Source: CAZHGD01 sp964531735 (GTDB lineage: Bacteria > Armatimonadota > UBA10988). From it: a DNA stretch of 23,280 bases. The position numbers and the translations under genes are program-made. The notes under the pieces are model-generated. The model saw only the letters and a list, made by a program, of their open reading frames with translations, was not told the DNA's origin and did not search any database. Positions within the stretch are counted from its first letter, which is position 1. Each line of letters starts with the position of its first letter. This document shows positions 1 to 9,048 of this stretch, in pieces. The stretch is from the NCBI GenBank assembly GCA_964531735.1, contig CAZHGD010000119.1, forward strand, positions 1-23,280, in the 5' to 3' direction.

Positions 1-367
1 CCGCCAGGCAGGTGGGACCGGACCGGCGACGAACCGTTGGACAGATTCCTAGCATCGACTCGTCGCCGGCGGCCAGAGTGATCTCGGTTACCCGTTCAGT
101 GACGCCCTCGTTGCCGAGATCGTTGCCGTCCACCTCCAGCGTCAGCGCCGCCAGCGCTGCCTCGCCCAGAATGGGCAGCGGCGTCCTGTCGACCAGCAGG
201 TTCAGCAGCGACGCCACGACCTCAATGACGGTCGTCTTGCCGCAGCCGTTACTGCCGACCATCACGGCCAAGTCGAGTGGTGTGCCCAGCCGAGGATCGC
301 CAAAGTCGATGACCGTCGTCTCTTGGAAGTTGCGGACGCCCTGCAACTCCAGGCGCTTCAGTCTCAT
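1..367 (-). CDS. P-loop AAA-type ATPase, partial (3' end outside window)
   Basis: The first 122 codons of a gene that runs off the left edge. The N-terminus has a beta strand rich in Leu and Arg, then a Walker A motif GSNGCGKTT around residues 39-47, preceded by an AVMV strand. This order (short strand, F/N-rich segment, then the P-loop near residue 40) is typical of RecF/SMC-like AAA ATPases with an ABC-type head (AAA_23/AAA_15 type), a family that includes DNA repair proteins, OLD-type nucleases and defence ATPases. The Walker B and signature motifs lie outside the window, so the specific role cannot be told. I chose ATG at 367 because GGAG lies 6 bases upstream; an in-frame ATG at 379 is the alternative. 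It is downstream of leuA on the same strand, but a hairpin and an extended -10 promoter lie between them, suggesting independent transcription. Confidence 0.75.
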   Translation of the reverse strand, partial: MRLKRLELQGVRNFQETTVIDFGDPRLGTPLDLAVMVGSNGCGKTTVIEVVASLLNLLVDRTPLPILGEAALAALTLEVDGNDLGNEGVTERVTEITLAAGDESMLGICPTVRRRSGPTCLA

Positions 368-387
368 CGGCCGCTCCATGCACGGCG

Positions 388-396
388 ATCATAGCA
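388..396 (-). promoter_or_regulatory. Candidate extended -10 promoter for the ATPase gene
   Basis: The minus strand reads TGC-TATGAT at 396-388, an extended -10 box (TGn plus TATGAT, 5 of 6 to consensus). No convincing -35 hexamer sits 17 bases upstream, as expected for extended -10 promoters. Transcription would begin near 381, giving a very short leader that contains the GGAG site before the ATG at 367. Predicted by eye only. Confidence 0.4.
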
Positions 397-403
397 CGTC
401 GAC

Positions 404-442
404 GAGCCGGGCGCCGTCGCGTTCCGCCACGACGCCCGGCTC
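404..442 (-). terminator. Hairpin after leuA
   Basis: A perfect 10-bp inverted repeat (GAGCCGGGCG at 404-413, CGCCCGGCTC at 433-442; loop 19 bases) starts 20 bases past the leuA stop codon. There is no U-tract after it, so it would be a non-canonical terminator or a 3'-end stabiliser. Confidence 0.4.
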
Positions 443-461
443 ACCCACCAGCATCGCTTGG

Positions 462-2039
<1,578 letters not shown>

Positions 2040-2071
2040 GTCCTTGCTCCTTGCTGACGGTGGACCCAAAC

Positions 2072-2104
2072 AAAAAAGCCCCCGTCTCCGACGAGACGGA
2101 AGCT
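2072..2104 (-). terminator. Intrinsic terminator of the leuA T-box leader
   Basis: On the minus strand a 12-bp stem (AGCUUCCGUCUC at 2104-2093 pairing with 2088-2077, including two G-U pairs) closes a 4-base loop and is followed by six U (2077-2072). Its 5' arm overlaps the sequence just after the T-box motif, so it is mutually exclusive with the antiterminator, as expected for attenuation 33 bases before the leuA start. Confidence 0.9.
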
Positions 2105-2377
2105 CCGCGGTACCACTCGCTTTGCCGTGCCAGACAGCACAGCCCCTCAGCCCCACAGCGAACCACTCGCGATGGGCGGCCTGGATAACGGGTGGCCCGT
2201 CCCGTCCGACTCTACTCCGCCGGTGGCGTTTCGGTCGGCGGCTCCGAGGTGAGTTCGGTCGCTGGGCGGTGCCGGGCTTTCACCAGTTCCCGGCTCGCTG
2301 CACTCGCGAGGCGACCTACTAGGTCCTCATCAACGCCTTTGGGCTATTCAACTGTGTCGAGTCTATCGACCACGACA
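2072..2377 (-). ncRNA. T-box riboswitch leader, leucine specifier (CUC)
   Basis: A cis-acting leader that reads the charging state of tRNA-Leu. Stem I can be folded by hand: GAGG (2327-2324) pairs with CCUC (2249-2246), and GGUCGC (2316-2311) pairs with GCGACC (2262-2257). The internal loop between them has AGUA on the 5' side (2320-2317) and GAACUCA on the 3' side, the usual loop-E arrangement. This puts CUC (2253-2251), a Leu codon, in the specifier position, followed by a purine. Hairpins of the distal part of stem I follow in the upper arm. Downstream come CCCGUUAUC (around 2193-2185), seen in many T-boxes, and the T-box core GAGUGGUACCGCGG (2118-2105), whose UGG faces the tRNA CCA end. 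The terminator completes a transcriptional-attenuation design. The 5' end is estimated from the promoter. Confidence 0.95.
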
Positions 2378-2383
2378 CATCGC

Positions 2384-2412
2384 ACTATAGGGACCGGCGG
2401 CGGTTCTGTCAA
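2384..2412 (-). promoter_or_regulatory. Sigma-70 type promoter of leuA
   Basis: On the minus strand TTGACA (2412-2407) and TATAGT (2389-2384) are separated by exactly 17 bases: a full-consensus -35 and a 5-of-6 -10. Transcription should start near 2377, giving a leader of about 340 bases holding the T-box. The -35 hexamer contains the TGA stop codon (2411-2409) of the upstream carboxypeptidase gene. Confidence 0.88.
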
Positions 2413-3908
2413 CCCCGTGTGCAGCCGCGGCGGCACTGCCGCAGCGCCGCGAGGCAGATCTCCACCACCATGTCGGTGACCATCACCAGGCCGTGCGTGT
2501 CGTCACGGTTGCCGCTCATCTCGACCAGACAGGCCAGCGGCACGCCGATGGACGCGGCGTAGTGCGCCAACCAGGGCTCGGAGGTCGCAGCCTGGGCCAC
2601 CGGGTCGAGGTGGAACTGCTGGTAGGCGCCGCCGTAGGGCTGCTGGGCGATGAAGCGGTCCTTGAGCTGCTCCCTGACGTCGGCGTGCAGCGCGTCCATC
2701 GCCGCCCGATCGCCGGTCGGCGGCAGCATCAGGATGAAGTCGGCCGTGTGGAAGTCGACCAGGCACTGCGGCCGGTCGCGCTGCAAGAGGCCCTGGATGA
2801 TCTGGGTCTCGCGTTCCGACGCGGGGCAGGCGCCTTTGTAGTTGTAGTCCCAGGGCACGACCAGGTCCTGGACCTCGGGCAGTTCGGCCCAGGCGACGTC
2901 GAAATTGCGGTTCAGGTCGACGCCGCGCGCGTTCTGGCGCGTGAAGTGGTCAAACCCGTAGGGGTTCTGCACCGGCATCAGCCGGACGTGCAGCTCGCGC
3001 GTGTCGACGCCGCCCAGTTCGGGGTTCTCGGCCAGCAGCTCGGCCAGCCGCAGGAGGCCGTAGGCGTTCTCCCACTCCCAGCCGTGGATGGCGGCGCCGA
3101 AGTAGGCCGCCGGCTGGCCCTCGGCGCCCAGGCTCAGCGTCCACATCGCGCGCCCGTCGCTGCCCGGGCCGACGTTCTCCAGACGCAGCGCCGGGTGCCG
3201 CGCCGCGAGGTCGTGCAGGGCAGCGACGAACTCGTCGTAGCTCAGCCGGCGGCCGTAGTGCTTGCCATACCGCACCGAGTCGCCGAGGTAGTTGCCGAGG
3301 AACAGGTACTTGTTGGTGCTGCCCCAGGAGTTGTAGAAGGGGCGAATCGGCGACAACAGGTCCATCGCCACCAGGCTGCCCTGGCCCCAGCGCTCCTCGA
3401 CGATCACCGCGCCGCCGTTGAGCGTGGACGTCGCCAGAATCCGCCGGTCGTCGGTCTCGCGGACGCCGATGAGCTGCCGCTGGAGCATCTGGTTGGCATA
3501 GAGCTGGTCCGGCGCGCTGGAGACAGTGCCGAACCACCACAACTCGTCGCCGATGGTGAAGCCACGCGTCACCCCGCTCTCGACCTCGATCCGGATGGCC
3601 GGCCGGACCCGATCGTGAACGTGCGTCTTGGCCATGGTCAGCCCGCGATGGTGGGCGTACTCGTACAGGCAGCAGACCACCCGGCCGCCGCGCCGAGCGT
3701 GCTCCGTCAGCGCGGCGAAGTCGAGTCGGGCCACGTTCCGGCCGTCGGTCACCATCGTGACGACCCGACCATAGGACGACAGCACGTCAGCGGTGTGCGA
3801 CTGCGTCGTGAAGTCGAGCCGGGTGACCTGACCGGGGTAGAGGAGGTCGAGTTCGGCAGCCGCGCCGGGCGCATCGCTCAGAAACAGGAGCGAGAGGGGT
3901 TCGGGCAT
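2409..3908 (-). CDS. M14-family zinc carboxypeptidase with N-terminal amidotransferase-like domain
   Basis: A 499-aa protein. The C-terminal part (about residues 220-490) is a metallocarboxypeptidase of family M14, with the zinc ligands HGWE (His275, Glu278) and His387 in VDFHTAD. Substrate-binding Arg324 precedes GVDLNRNF (Asn333, Arg334), and the catalytic Glu463 is in LVEMSG. All key residues are present, so it should be an active peptidase releasing C-terminal residues or acting on a small peptide or amide. The first 200 residues resemble a flavodoxin-like or ThuA/GATase-like fold and lack an obvious catalytic triad; this assignment is tentative. There is no signal peptide, so it is probably cytoplasmic. 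ATG at 3908 was chosen because GGGAG lies 8 bases upstream; an in-frame ATG at 3962 has less support. It lies downstream of the secreted repeat protein on the same strand with a 153-base gap holding two hairpins. The physiological substrate is unknown. Confidence 0.88.
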   Translation of the reverse strand: MPEPLSLLFLSDAPGAAAELDLLYPGQVTRLDFTTQSHTADVLSSYGRVVTMVTDGRNVARLDFAALTEHARRGGRVVCCLYEYAHHRGLTMAKTHVHDRVRPAIRIEVESGVTRGFTIGDELWWFGTVSSAPDQLYANQMLQRQLIGVRETDDRRILATSTLNGGAVIVEERWGQGSLVAMDLLSPIRPFYNSWGSTNKYLFLGNYLGDSVRYGKHYGRRLSYDEFVAALHDLAARHPALRLENVGPGSDGRAMWTLSLGAEGQPAAYFGAAIHGWEWENAYGLLRLAELLAENPELGGVDTRELHVRLMPVQNPYGFDHFTRQNARGVDLNRNFDVAWAELPEVQDLVVPWDYNYKGACPASERETQIIQGLLQRDRPQCLVDFHTADFILMLPPTGDRAAMDALHADVREQLKDRFIAQQPYGGAYQQFHLDPVAQAATSEPWLAHYAASIGVPLACLVEMSGNRDDTHGLVMVTDMVVEICLAALRQCRRGCTRG

Positions 3909-3976
3909 GACGTACTCCCGTCGGCCCAAGGGCAAGCAGACGACCGTTGCGGGGAGGACCAACCCAGCCGCTACGC

Positions 3977-4003
3977 ACCGCTCACAGGAGATGGGTGAGC
4001 GGT
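3977..4003 (-). repeat. Stem-loop in the gap before the carboxypeptidase gene
   Basis: Perfect 9-bp inverted repeat, ACCGCTCAC at 3977-3985 and GTGAGCGGT at 3995-4003, with a 9-base loop. It stands next to a second hairpin (4009-4048). On the minus strand it lies after the larger hairpin and about 70 bases before the carboxypeptidase start, so it could be a regulatory leader element or a processing signal. Confidence 0.5.
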
Positions 4004-4008
4004 CACCC

Positions 4009-4048
4009 GCACCGACACCGCCCGGTCACAGCCGAGCGGTGTCGGTGC
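4009..4048 (-). terminator. Hairpin after the secreted repeat protein gene
   Basis: Perfect 13-bp inverted repeat, GCACCGACACCGC at 4009-4021 and GCGGTGTCGGTGC at 4036-4048, with a 14-base loop. It begins 14 bases after the stop codon at 4062, as expected for a transcription terminator or mRNA 3'-end stabiliser. It has no U-tract. Confidence 0.55.
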
Positions 4049-4061
4049 GAATGGATGCGGA

Positions 4062-5180
4062 CTACTTGACGCCGGCCGGCACGGCGAAGGAGACGCCTTC
4101 GACCGATTCGTCCAGCTTGTTGAACCGCACGCACAGCGAGTAGTCGCCGCCGACCTGCACCACCTTGCAGAGCAGCTTGTTCTCGCCGGCCTTGAGGTCG
4201 ACCTTGACGCGGTCCTGGTCAACCGTGAGGCCGCGGTCCTCGGCAGCCTCATGGACGGCCTTGCCATTCAAGAAGACCTTGACCCCGTCATCGCTGCCGA
4301 GCAGCATCTCGCAGGCCAGGTCCTTGGCGCTCTTGACGATGGCGAACGCGTAGGCCGTGACGTTCTCCTTCGTCTCGAACAGCGGCAGGAAGTCGAGCAC
4401 GCCGTTGTCGCCGGCCTTGCCCAGCTTCCAGGCGGCCTTGCCACCGACGCCGTCGTAGCTCTTGGCGAAGTCGAGCTCGGTCTCGGGACCGTAGACCGTG
4501 CCGAGGCCCTTGGCTTCGTTGTTGGCGAACGGGCCGATGACGGCCCACTGGGTGATGAACGGCGTGGTGAACTTGGCGGCGTCAACCTGGAAGCTGACGT
4601 CGGCCACGCTCTCGGTGGTCTTGGTCACACGCGCCGCGACCGACCAGTCGCCGCCGACCTGGACGACCTTGATCAGCAGCTTGTTGTCGCCCTTGACCAG
4701 GGCAATGTCGACCTGGTCGGCGTCCTTCTCCAGCGCGCGATCCTCAGGATGGGTGTGGATGACCTTGCCGTTCAGCCACACCTTGCAGCCGTCATCGCTG
4801 CCCAGGCTGAGCTTGGCCGGCATATCCTTCGGGGCCTTGATGGTCACGTAGGCGTAGCCGGTCACGTTGTCGCTCGGGTCGGGGCAGACCGTTTTGAAGT
4901 CGAAGACGCCCTCATCGTTCGACTTGCCGAGGCGCCAGCCGACCTTCTTGCCGCCGAGTCCGTCGTAGGTGGCACCGAAATCGATGTTCGGGTTCTTCTC
5001 AGGACCATACGCCGCCTCGAGGCCGGCCGCGTTCTCGTTGGCAAACGGGGCGCAGACCATCCACTGGCTGACGTACGGCGTGGCGGACTCATCCGCGGCC
5101 GCGGGCGCCGGCGCCAGGACCAACCCGACCACCGCCACGGCCGCCACCGCCAGCCAGGCGCACCAACCTACTCGCTTCAT
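4062..5180 (-). CDS. Secreted protein with two tandem beta-sandwich-like repeats
   Basis: A 372-aa exported protein of unknown function. Residues 1-29 form a Sec signal peptide (positive MKR start, long Ala/Val/Leu core, AAA-D cleavage region). The rest is two copies of one domain of about 165 residues, roughly 35-199 and 206-368. Each copy has QW..(C/I)(A/G)PFAN near its start, YDG(L/V)GGK, a LGSDDG.KV.LNGK block (126-139 and 294-307) and NKLL.KVVQVGGD.S (166-180 and 334-348). The LGSDDG/LNGK block is typical of PA14-like or carbohydrate-binding beta-sandwich domains that occur widely in secreted proteins of Armatimonadota and Planctomycetota; the family link is from memory of the motif. Ligand unknown; binding to polysaccharide or cell surface is a guess. 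AGGAG before ATG at 5180 supports the start. It is divergent from the exported sulfurtransferase. Confidence 0.85.
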   Translation of the reverse strand: MKRVGWCAWLAVAAVAVVGLVLAPAPAAADESATPYVSQWMVCAPFANENAAGLEAAYGPEKNPNIDFGATYDGLGGKKVGWRLGKSNDEGVFDFKTVCPDPSDNVTGYAYVTIKAPKDMPAKLSLGSDDGCKVWLNGKVIHTHPEDRALEKDADQVDIALVKGDNKLLIKVVQVGGDWSVAARVTKTTESVADVSFQVDAAKFTTPFITQWAVIGPFANNEAKGLGTVYGPETELDFAKSYDGVGGKAAWKLGKAGDNGVLDFLPLFETKENVTAYAFAIVKSAKDLACEMLLGSDDGVKVFLNGKAVHEAAEDRGLTVDQDRVKVDLKAGENKLLCKVVQVGGDYSLCVRFNKLDESVEGVSFAVPAGVK

Positions 5181-5382
5181 CTAGTTCTCCTGACCGCCAT
5201 CGCCGAGTGGAGCGAGGCGAACGGCATGCGAACCGGTGCCCACCACCACTCGACCACCACCGGCCCGCCGCTGCTTCGGCGGGCTGTGCGAGCTACCTTC
5301 ACCGCGACCTGGACACCCGACAACATTGGCGCAATACTTCGCCCAGGTCCGGGCCGACCCGGCCTGGCGACGGAGGCGGCGC

Positions 5383-6288
5383 ATGGCACGGAGCTTCTGG
5401 CTGGCAGTGGGCGCGGTGCTGGCGATCCAGGCGGCCCACGCGGCGACGCGGACTGCGCTGGTGATCTCGACAGAGGCGCTGGCCGCGTCACTGCTCGATC
5501 CGTCGCTGGTGGTGCTCCACGTCGCGCGAGACGACTCGGGCTACCGGTCCGCGCACCTCCCGAACGCCCGGTTCCTGCCCCTCAGCGCGGTGGCCGTGAC
5601 GCGAGGCGAGCAGGAGAACGAACTGCCACCGGTGGGTGATCTGGTGGCCGCGCTCACGAAGCTGGGCGTCGGGCCGGCCGGGCGCATCGTGGTCTATGGT
5701 GACGGCCGCGGACTCAGCGCCGCGCGGGTGGTGGTCGCCCTCGACTACCTCGGGCTGGGTGAGCGCGCTGTGTGGCTCGATGGCGGTCTGGAGGCCTGGC
5801 AGGCCGAACGGCGCCCGGTGACCGACGCCGCCGTGACACCTCGTTCGGCGGCGTTCACGCCGCGGCTGCGGCCGGAGGTGCTGGTGCCGCTGCCCCAGGT
5901 GGCGGACGCGTCGTGGCTGTTGACGCAAGCGGCGTCAGCGGCGGTCCGGATCATCGACGCGCGCCCGTGGCGGCAGTACGCCGGCGAGGAAGCCGGTCAC
6001 AACGTGCCGCGCGCCGGCCACATCCCCGGCTCACAGCACCTCTACTGGGAGACGCAGTTGCGCGGGGCCGCCGACTGCCGGCTCAAACCGGCGGCCGAAC
6101 TGCGGGCGATGTACGAGAAGCTCGGGGTCCAGCCGGGCGATACGTTGATCAACTCCTGCCGGACCGGCATGCAGGCGTCGGTCAACTACCTGGTCCAGCG
6201 CTACCTGGGCTACGACGCCCGCCTGTACGACGGCTCGTTCGGCGAATGGAGCCGCACGGCCGGGCTGCCGGTGGCGACGGGGCCGTAG
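5383..6288 (+). CDS. Exported sulfurtransferase, two rhodanese domains
   Basis: A 301-aa thiosulfate or 3-mercaptopyruvate sulfurtransferase that moves sulfane sulfur to cyanide or a thiol acceptor. Residues 1-20 are a Sec signal peptide ending AAHA, so it acts outside the cytoplasm. The N-terminal rhodanese domain (about 25-150) is non-catalytic: the loop VYGDGRGLSA has no cysteine (Asp107 in its place). The C-terminal domain (about 165-295) holds the active-site loop SCRTGMQAS with Cys259, plus IDAR, GHIPGS and the terminal GSFGEWS block typical of the family. The loop CRTGMQ does not match the classic TST (CRKGVT) or MST (CGSGVT) loops exactly, so the donor cannot be assigned. ATG at 5383 was chosen because GGAGG lies 6 bases upstream and it gives a proper signal peptide; an upstream ATG at 5236 would bury it. 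It ends 7 bases from a convergent gene. Confidence 0.88.
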   Translation: MARSFWLAVGAVLAIQAAHAATRTALVISTEALAASLLDPSLVVLHVARDDSGYRSAHLPNARFLPLSAVAVTRGEQENELPPVGDLVAALTKLGVGPAGRIVVYGDGRGLSAARVVVALDYLGLGERAVWLDGGLEAWQAERRPVTDAAVTPRSAAFTPRLRPEVLVPLPQVADASWLLTQAASAAVRIIDARPWRQYAGEEAGHNVPRAGHIPGSQHLYWETQLRGAADCRLKPAAELRAMYEKLGVQPGDTLINSCRTGMQASVNYLVQRYLGYDARLYDGSFGEWSRTAGLPVATGP

Positions 6289-6295
6289 CGGGCGG

Positions 6296-6811
6296 TCAGC
6301 GCGCGGGTACGAACACGAACGGGCGGGTGGCGACCGGCGCGCCGGTCGAGGGCCGCTGGATCGGTTTGGCGTTGCGCGTGGGCCCAGTGATACCGGGCAC
6401 GCCGCCGAGGTCTTCACGGGCAGCCGCGTCCTCGATCAGCTCCACGAACTGGCCGTTGAGCTGCACGCGGCCCGACAGGCGGTAGCGCCGGCCCACGCGC
6501 GGGGCCGCGGTCGAGCGGACGACGATGGCCGGTGCCTTCAGCGGCAGCGCATCGATAGCGATGCCCTCCACCGTCACGGTCCGGCCGACGAAGCCGCGGA
6601 GCGCCTCGGGGGTCAGGGCCACCAGCGGGGGTGGGGCCGACACCGCGGGTGGCGCGGCCGGGAGCGGCATCGCCGGTCGGGGTAGGGGAGCAGTGGGTGG
6701 CGTCGGCCGGGCCAGCCAGATGAGCACCAGTCCGGCGATCAGCAGCAGGACGCACAGCACGTAGCCGAACGGTCCCATGATACGCCGCGGCTCAGGGGCT
6801 GGCGTCGCCAT
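6296..6811 (-). CDS. Membrane-anchored protein with OB-fold-like domain
   Basis: A 171-aa protein of unknown function. One transmembrane helix (about residues 13-34) is followed by a linker very rich in Pro and Ala (36-63). A compact beta-rich region (about 68-130) follows, with the pattern VGRTVTVEG ... RYRLSGRVQLNGQFVELIEDA. This resembles an OB fold of the tRNA_anti / nucleic-acid-binding-like type seen in small envelope proteins, but ligand-binding residues cannot be identified. A low-complexity tail of about 40 residues follows. The N-terminus is short, so the soluble domain is probably outside the cytoplasm, assuming N-in topology. GGGAG lies upstream of the ATG. The gene is 63 bases downstream of a 51-aa single-helix protein on the same strand and probably shares its transcript. 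Confidence 0.7.
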   Translation of the reverse strand: MATPAPEPRRIMGPFGYVLCVLLLIAGLVLIWLARPTPPTAPLPRPAMPLPAAPPAVSAPPPLVALTPEALRGFVGRTVTVEGIAIDALPLKAPAIVVRSTAAPRVGRRYRLSGRVQLNGQFVELIEDAAAREDLGGVPGITGPTRNAKPIQRPSTGAPVATRPFVFVPAR

Positions 6812-6874
6812 AGCGGACTCCCTGGTTCCAGTGTGGCGCCACCGGCCGCCACGGGGCTCCGGCGGCGCGCCGGC

Positions 6875-7030
6875 TCAGCGGGCCGGTCGCGTGACCGAGG
6901 TCGCACCCCGGGGAGCATTGCCGCGCCAGGCGAGCCAGCCGAACAGGGCCAGGAAGGCGGCCAGTTCGAGGATCACCAGGACCAGGCTGCGGCGCCGGCG
7001 GCCTGGCTTCAGACGCGGATCGAGCTGCAT
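6875..7030 (-). CDS. Small single-helix membrane protein (51 aa)
   Basis: A short open frame of 51 codons with ATG at 7030 and a GGAG site 8 bases upstream. The product starts with a positively charged segment (MQLDPRLKPGRRRR) followed by one hydrophobic helix of about 20 residues (16-35, ending in LFGWLAW) and a short polar tail. By the positive-inside rule the N-terminus is cytoplasmic. It has no recognisable family. It lies between the divergent argG and the OB-fold-like membrane protein gene, on the same strand as the latter with a gap of 63 bases, so the two probably form an operon. High GC makes spurious short frames common, but the coherent topology and the ribosome binding site favour a real gene. 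Confidence 0.6.
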   Translation of the reverse strand: MQLDPRLKPGRRRRSLVLVILELAAFLALFGWLAWRGNAPRGATSVTRPAR

Positions 7031-7135
7031 CGACGGCGCTCCGGGGTTCGTGAAGCCGAGCCTTTATGGTAACATCGAAAGGGTGTAAGCGACCACAGCC
7101 GGGCTCTCGCTACGGCTGGAAGGAAGACAGGACCG

Positions 7136-8338
<1,203 letters not shown>

Positions 8339-8347
8339 CCGCACCTG

Positions 8348-8388
8348 CGGCCTCGGACGGTGCGCCTGGCCCGGGCCGTCCGAGGCCG
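8348..8388 (+). terminator. Hairpin between argG and hisH
   Basis: Perfect 13-bp inverted repeat, CGGCCTCGGACGG at 8348-8360 and CCGTCCGAGGCCG at 8376-8388, with a 15-base loop, 10 bases after the argG stop. It is followed by a T/G-rich but not poly-T stretch. Probably a terminator or attenuating hairpin separating argG from hisHF. Confidence 0.6.
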
Positions 8389-8421
8389 GTACCGCTGTTG
8401 CCTCTGTGATCGGAGCGAGAC

Positions 8422-9048
8422 GTGGTAGCCATCATCGACTACGAAGCCGGCAACCTGACCAGTGTCGCGCTGGCGGTGGAGCACCTCGGCTTCAGTGGCC
8501 AGGTGACCAGTGATCCGGCGGTGGTCGACGCCGCCGAGCGGGTCATCTTCCCCGGTCAGGGCGCCGCGGGCTCGGCCATGGCCAACCTGCAGCGGTTGGG
8601 CCTCGAGGCGCCACTGCGGCGCGCCTTGAGCGACGGCCGGCCGGTGCTCGGCATCTGCATCGCGCACCAGCTCATCTTCGAGCACAGCGAAGAAGACGGC
8701 GGCGTCGACTGCCTCGGCCTGCTGGCCGGGCGCGTGGTGCGCTTCCAGTTCGGCGAGCGCAAGGTCAAGGTCCCGCACATGGGCTGGAACCAGGTCGAGC
8801 TGGTCGGGCCGCACCCGGTCTTCGCTGGCTTCCAGCCGGGTTGGGAGTGCTACTTCGTCCACTCGTTCTACCCGGTGCCCACCGACCCGGCGCTGACGCT
8901 GGCGCAGACCGAGTACGAAGGCGTGACCTTCGCCAGTGTGGTCGGCCGCGACAACCTGATTGCCATGCAGTTCCACCCGGAGAAGAGCGGCCGGGCGGGC
9001 CTGACGCTGCTCCGCAACTTCCTGGAATGGGACGGCCGGCCATGTTGA
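8422..9048 (+). CDS. hisH: Imidazole glycerol phosphate synthase, glutaminase subunit
   Basis: Class I glutamine amidotransferase that supplies ammonia to HisF for the fifth step of histidine synthesis (PRFAR to imidazole glycerol phosphate plus AICAR). It has 208 aa, normal for HisH. Catalytic triad: Cys79 in GICIAHQ, with His185 and Glu187 in QFHPEKSG. KVPHMGWNQV (around 116-125) and YFVHSFY (144-150) are HisH signatures and separate it from other amidotransferases. Two conserved spots differ from common HisH: the oxyanion strand PGVG reads PGQG (44-47), and the nucleophile elbow reads CIAHQ rather than CLGMQ. Start is GTG at 8422 with GGAG upstream; the product begins MVAIIDYEAGN as expected. 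It overlaps hisF by 7 bases. Confidence 0.94.
   Translation: MVAIIDYEAGNLTSVALAVEHLGFSGQVTSDPAVVDAAERVIFPGQGAAGSAMANLQRLGLEAPLRRALSDGRPVLGICIAHQLIFEHSEEDGGVDCLGLLAGRVVRFQFGERKVKVPHMGWNQVELVGPHPVFAGFQPGWECYFVHSFYPVPTDPALTLAQTEYEGVTFASVVGRDNLIAMQFHPEKSGRAGLTLLRNFLEWDGRPC

Noticed and set aside
2493..3998. Plus-strand 501-codon open frame opposite the M14 carboxypeptidase
   Set aside because: Shadow frame caused by GC-rich third positions; the minus strand has all M14 catalytic residues.
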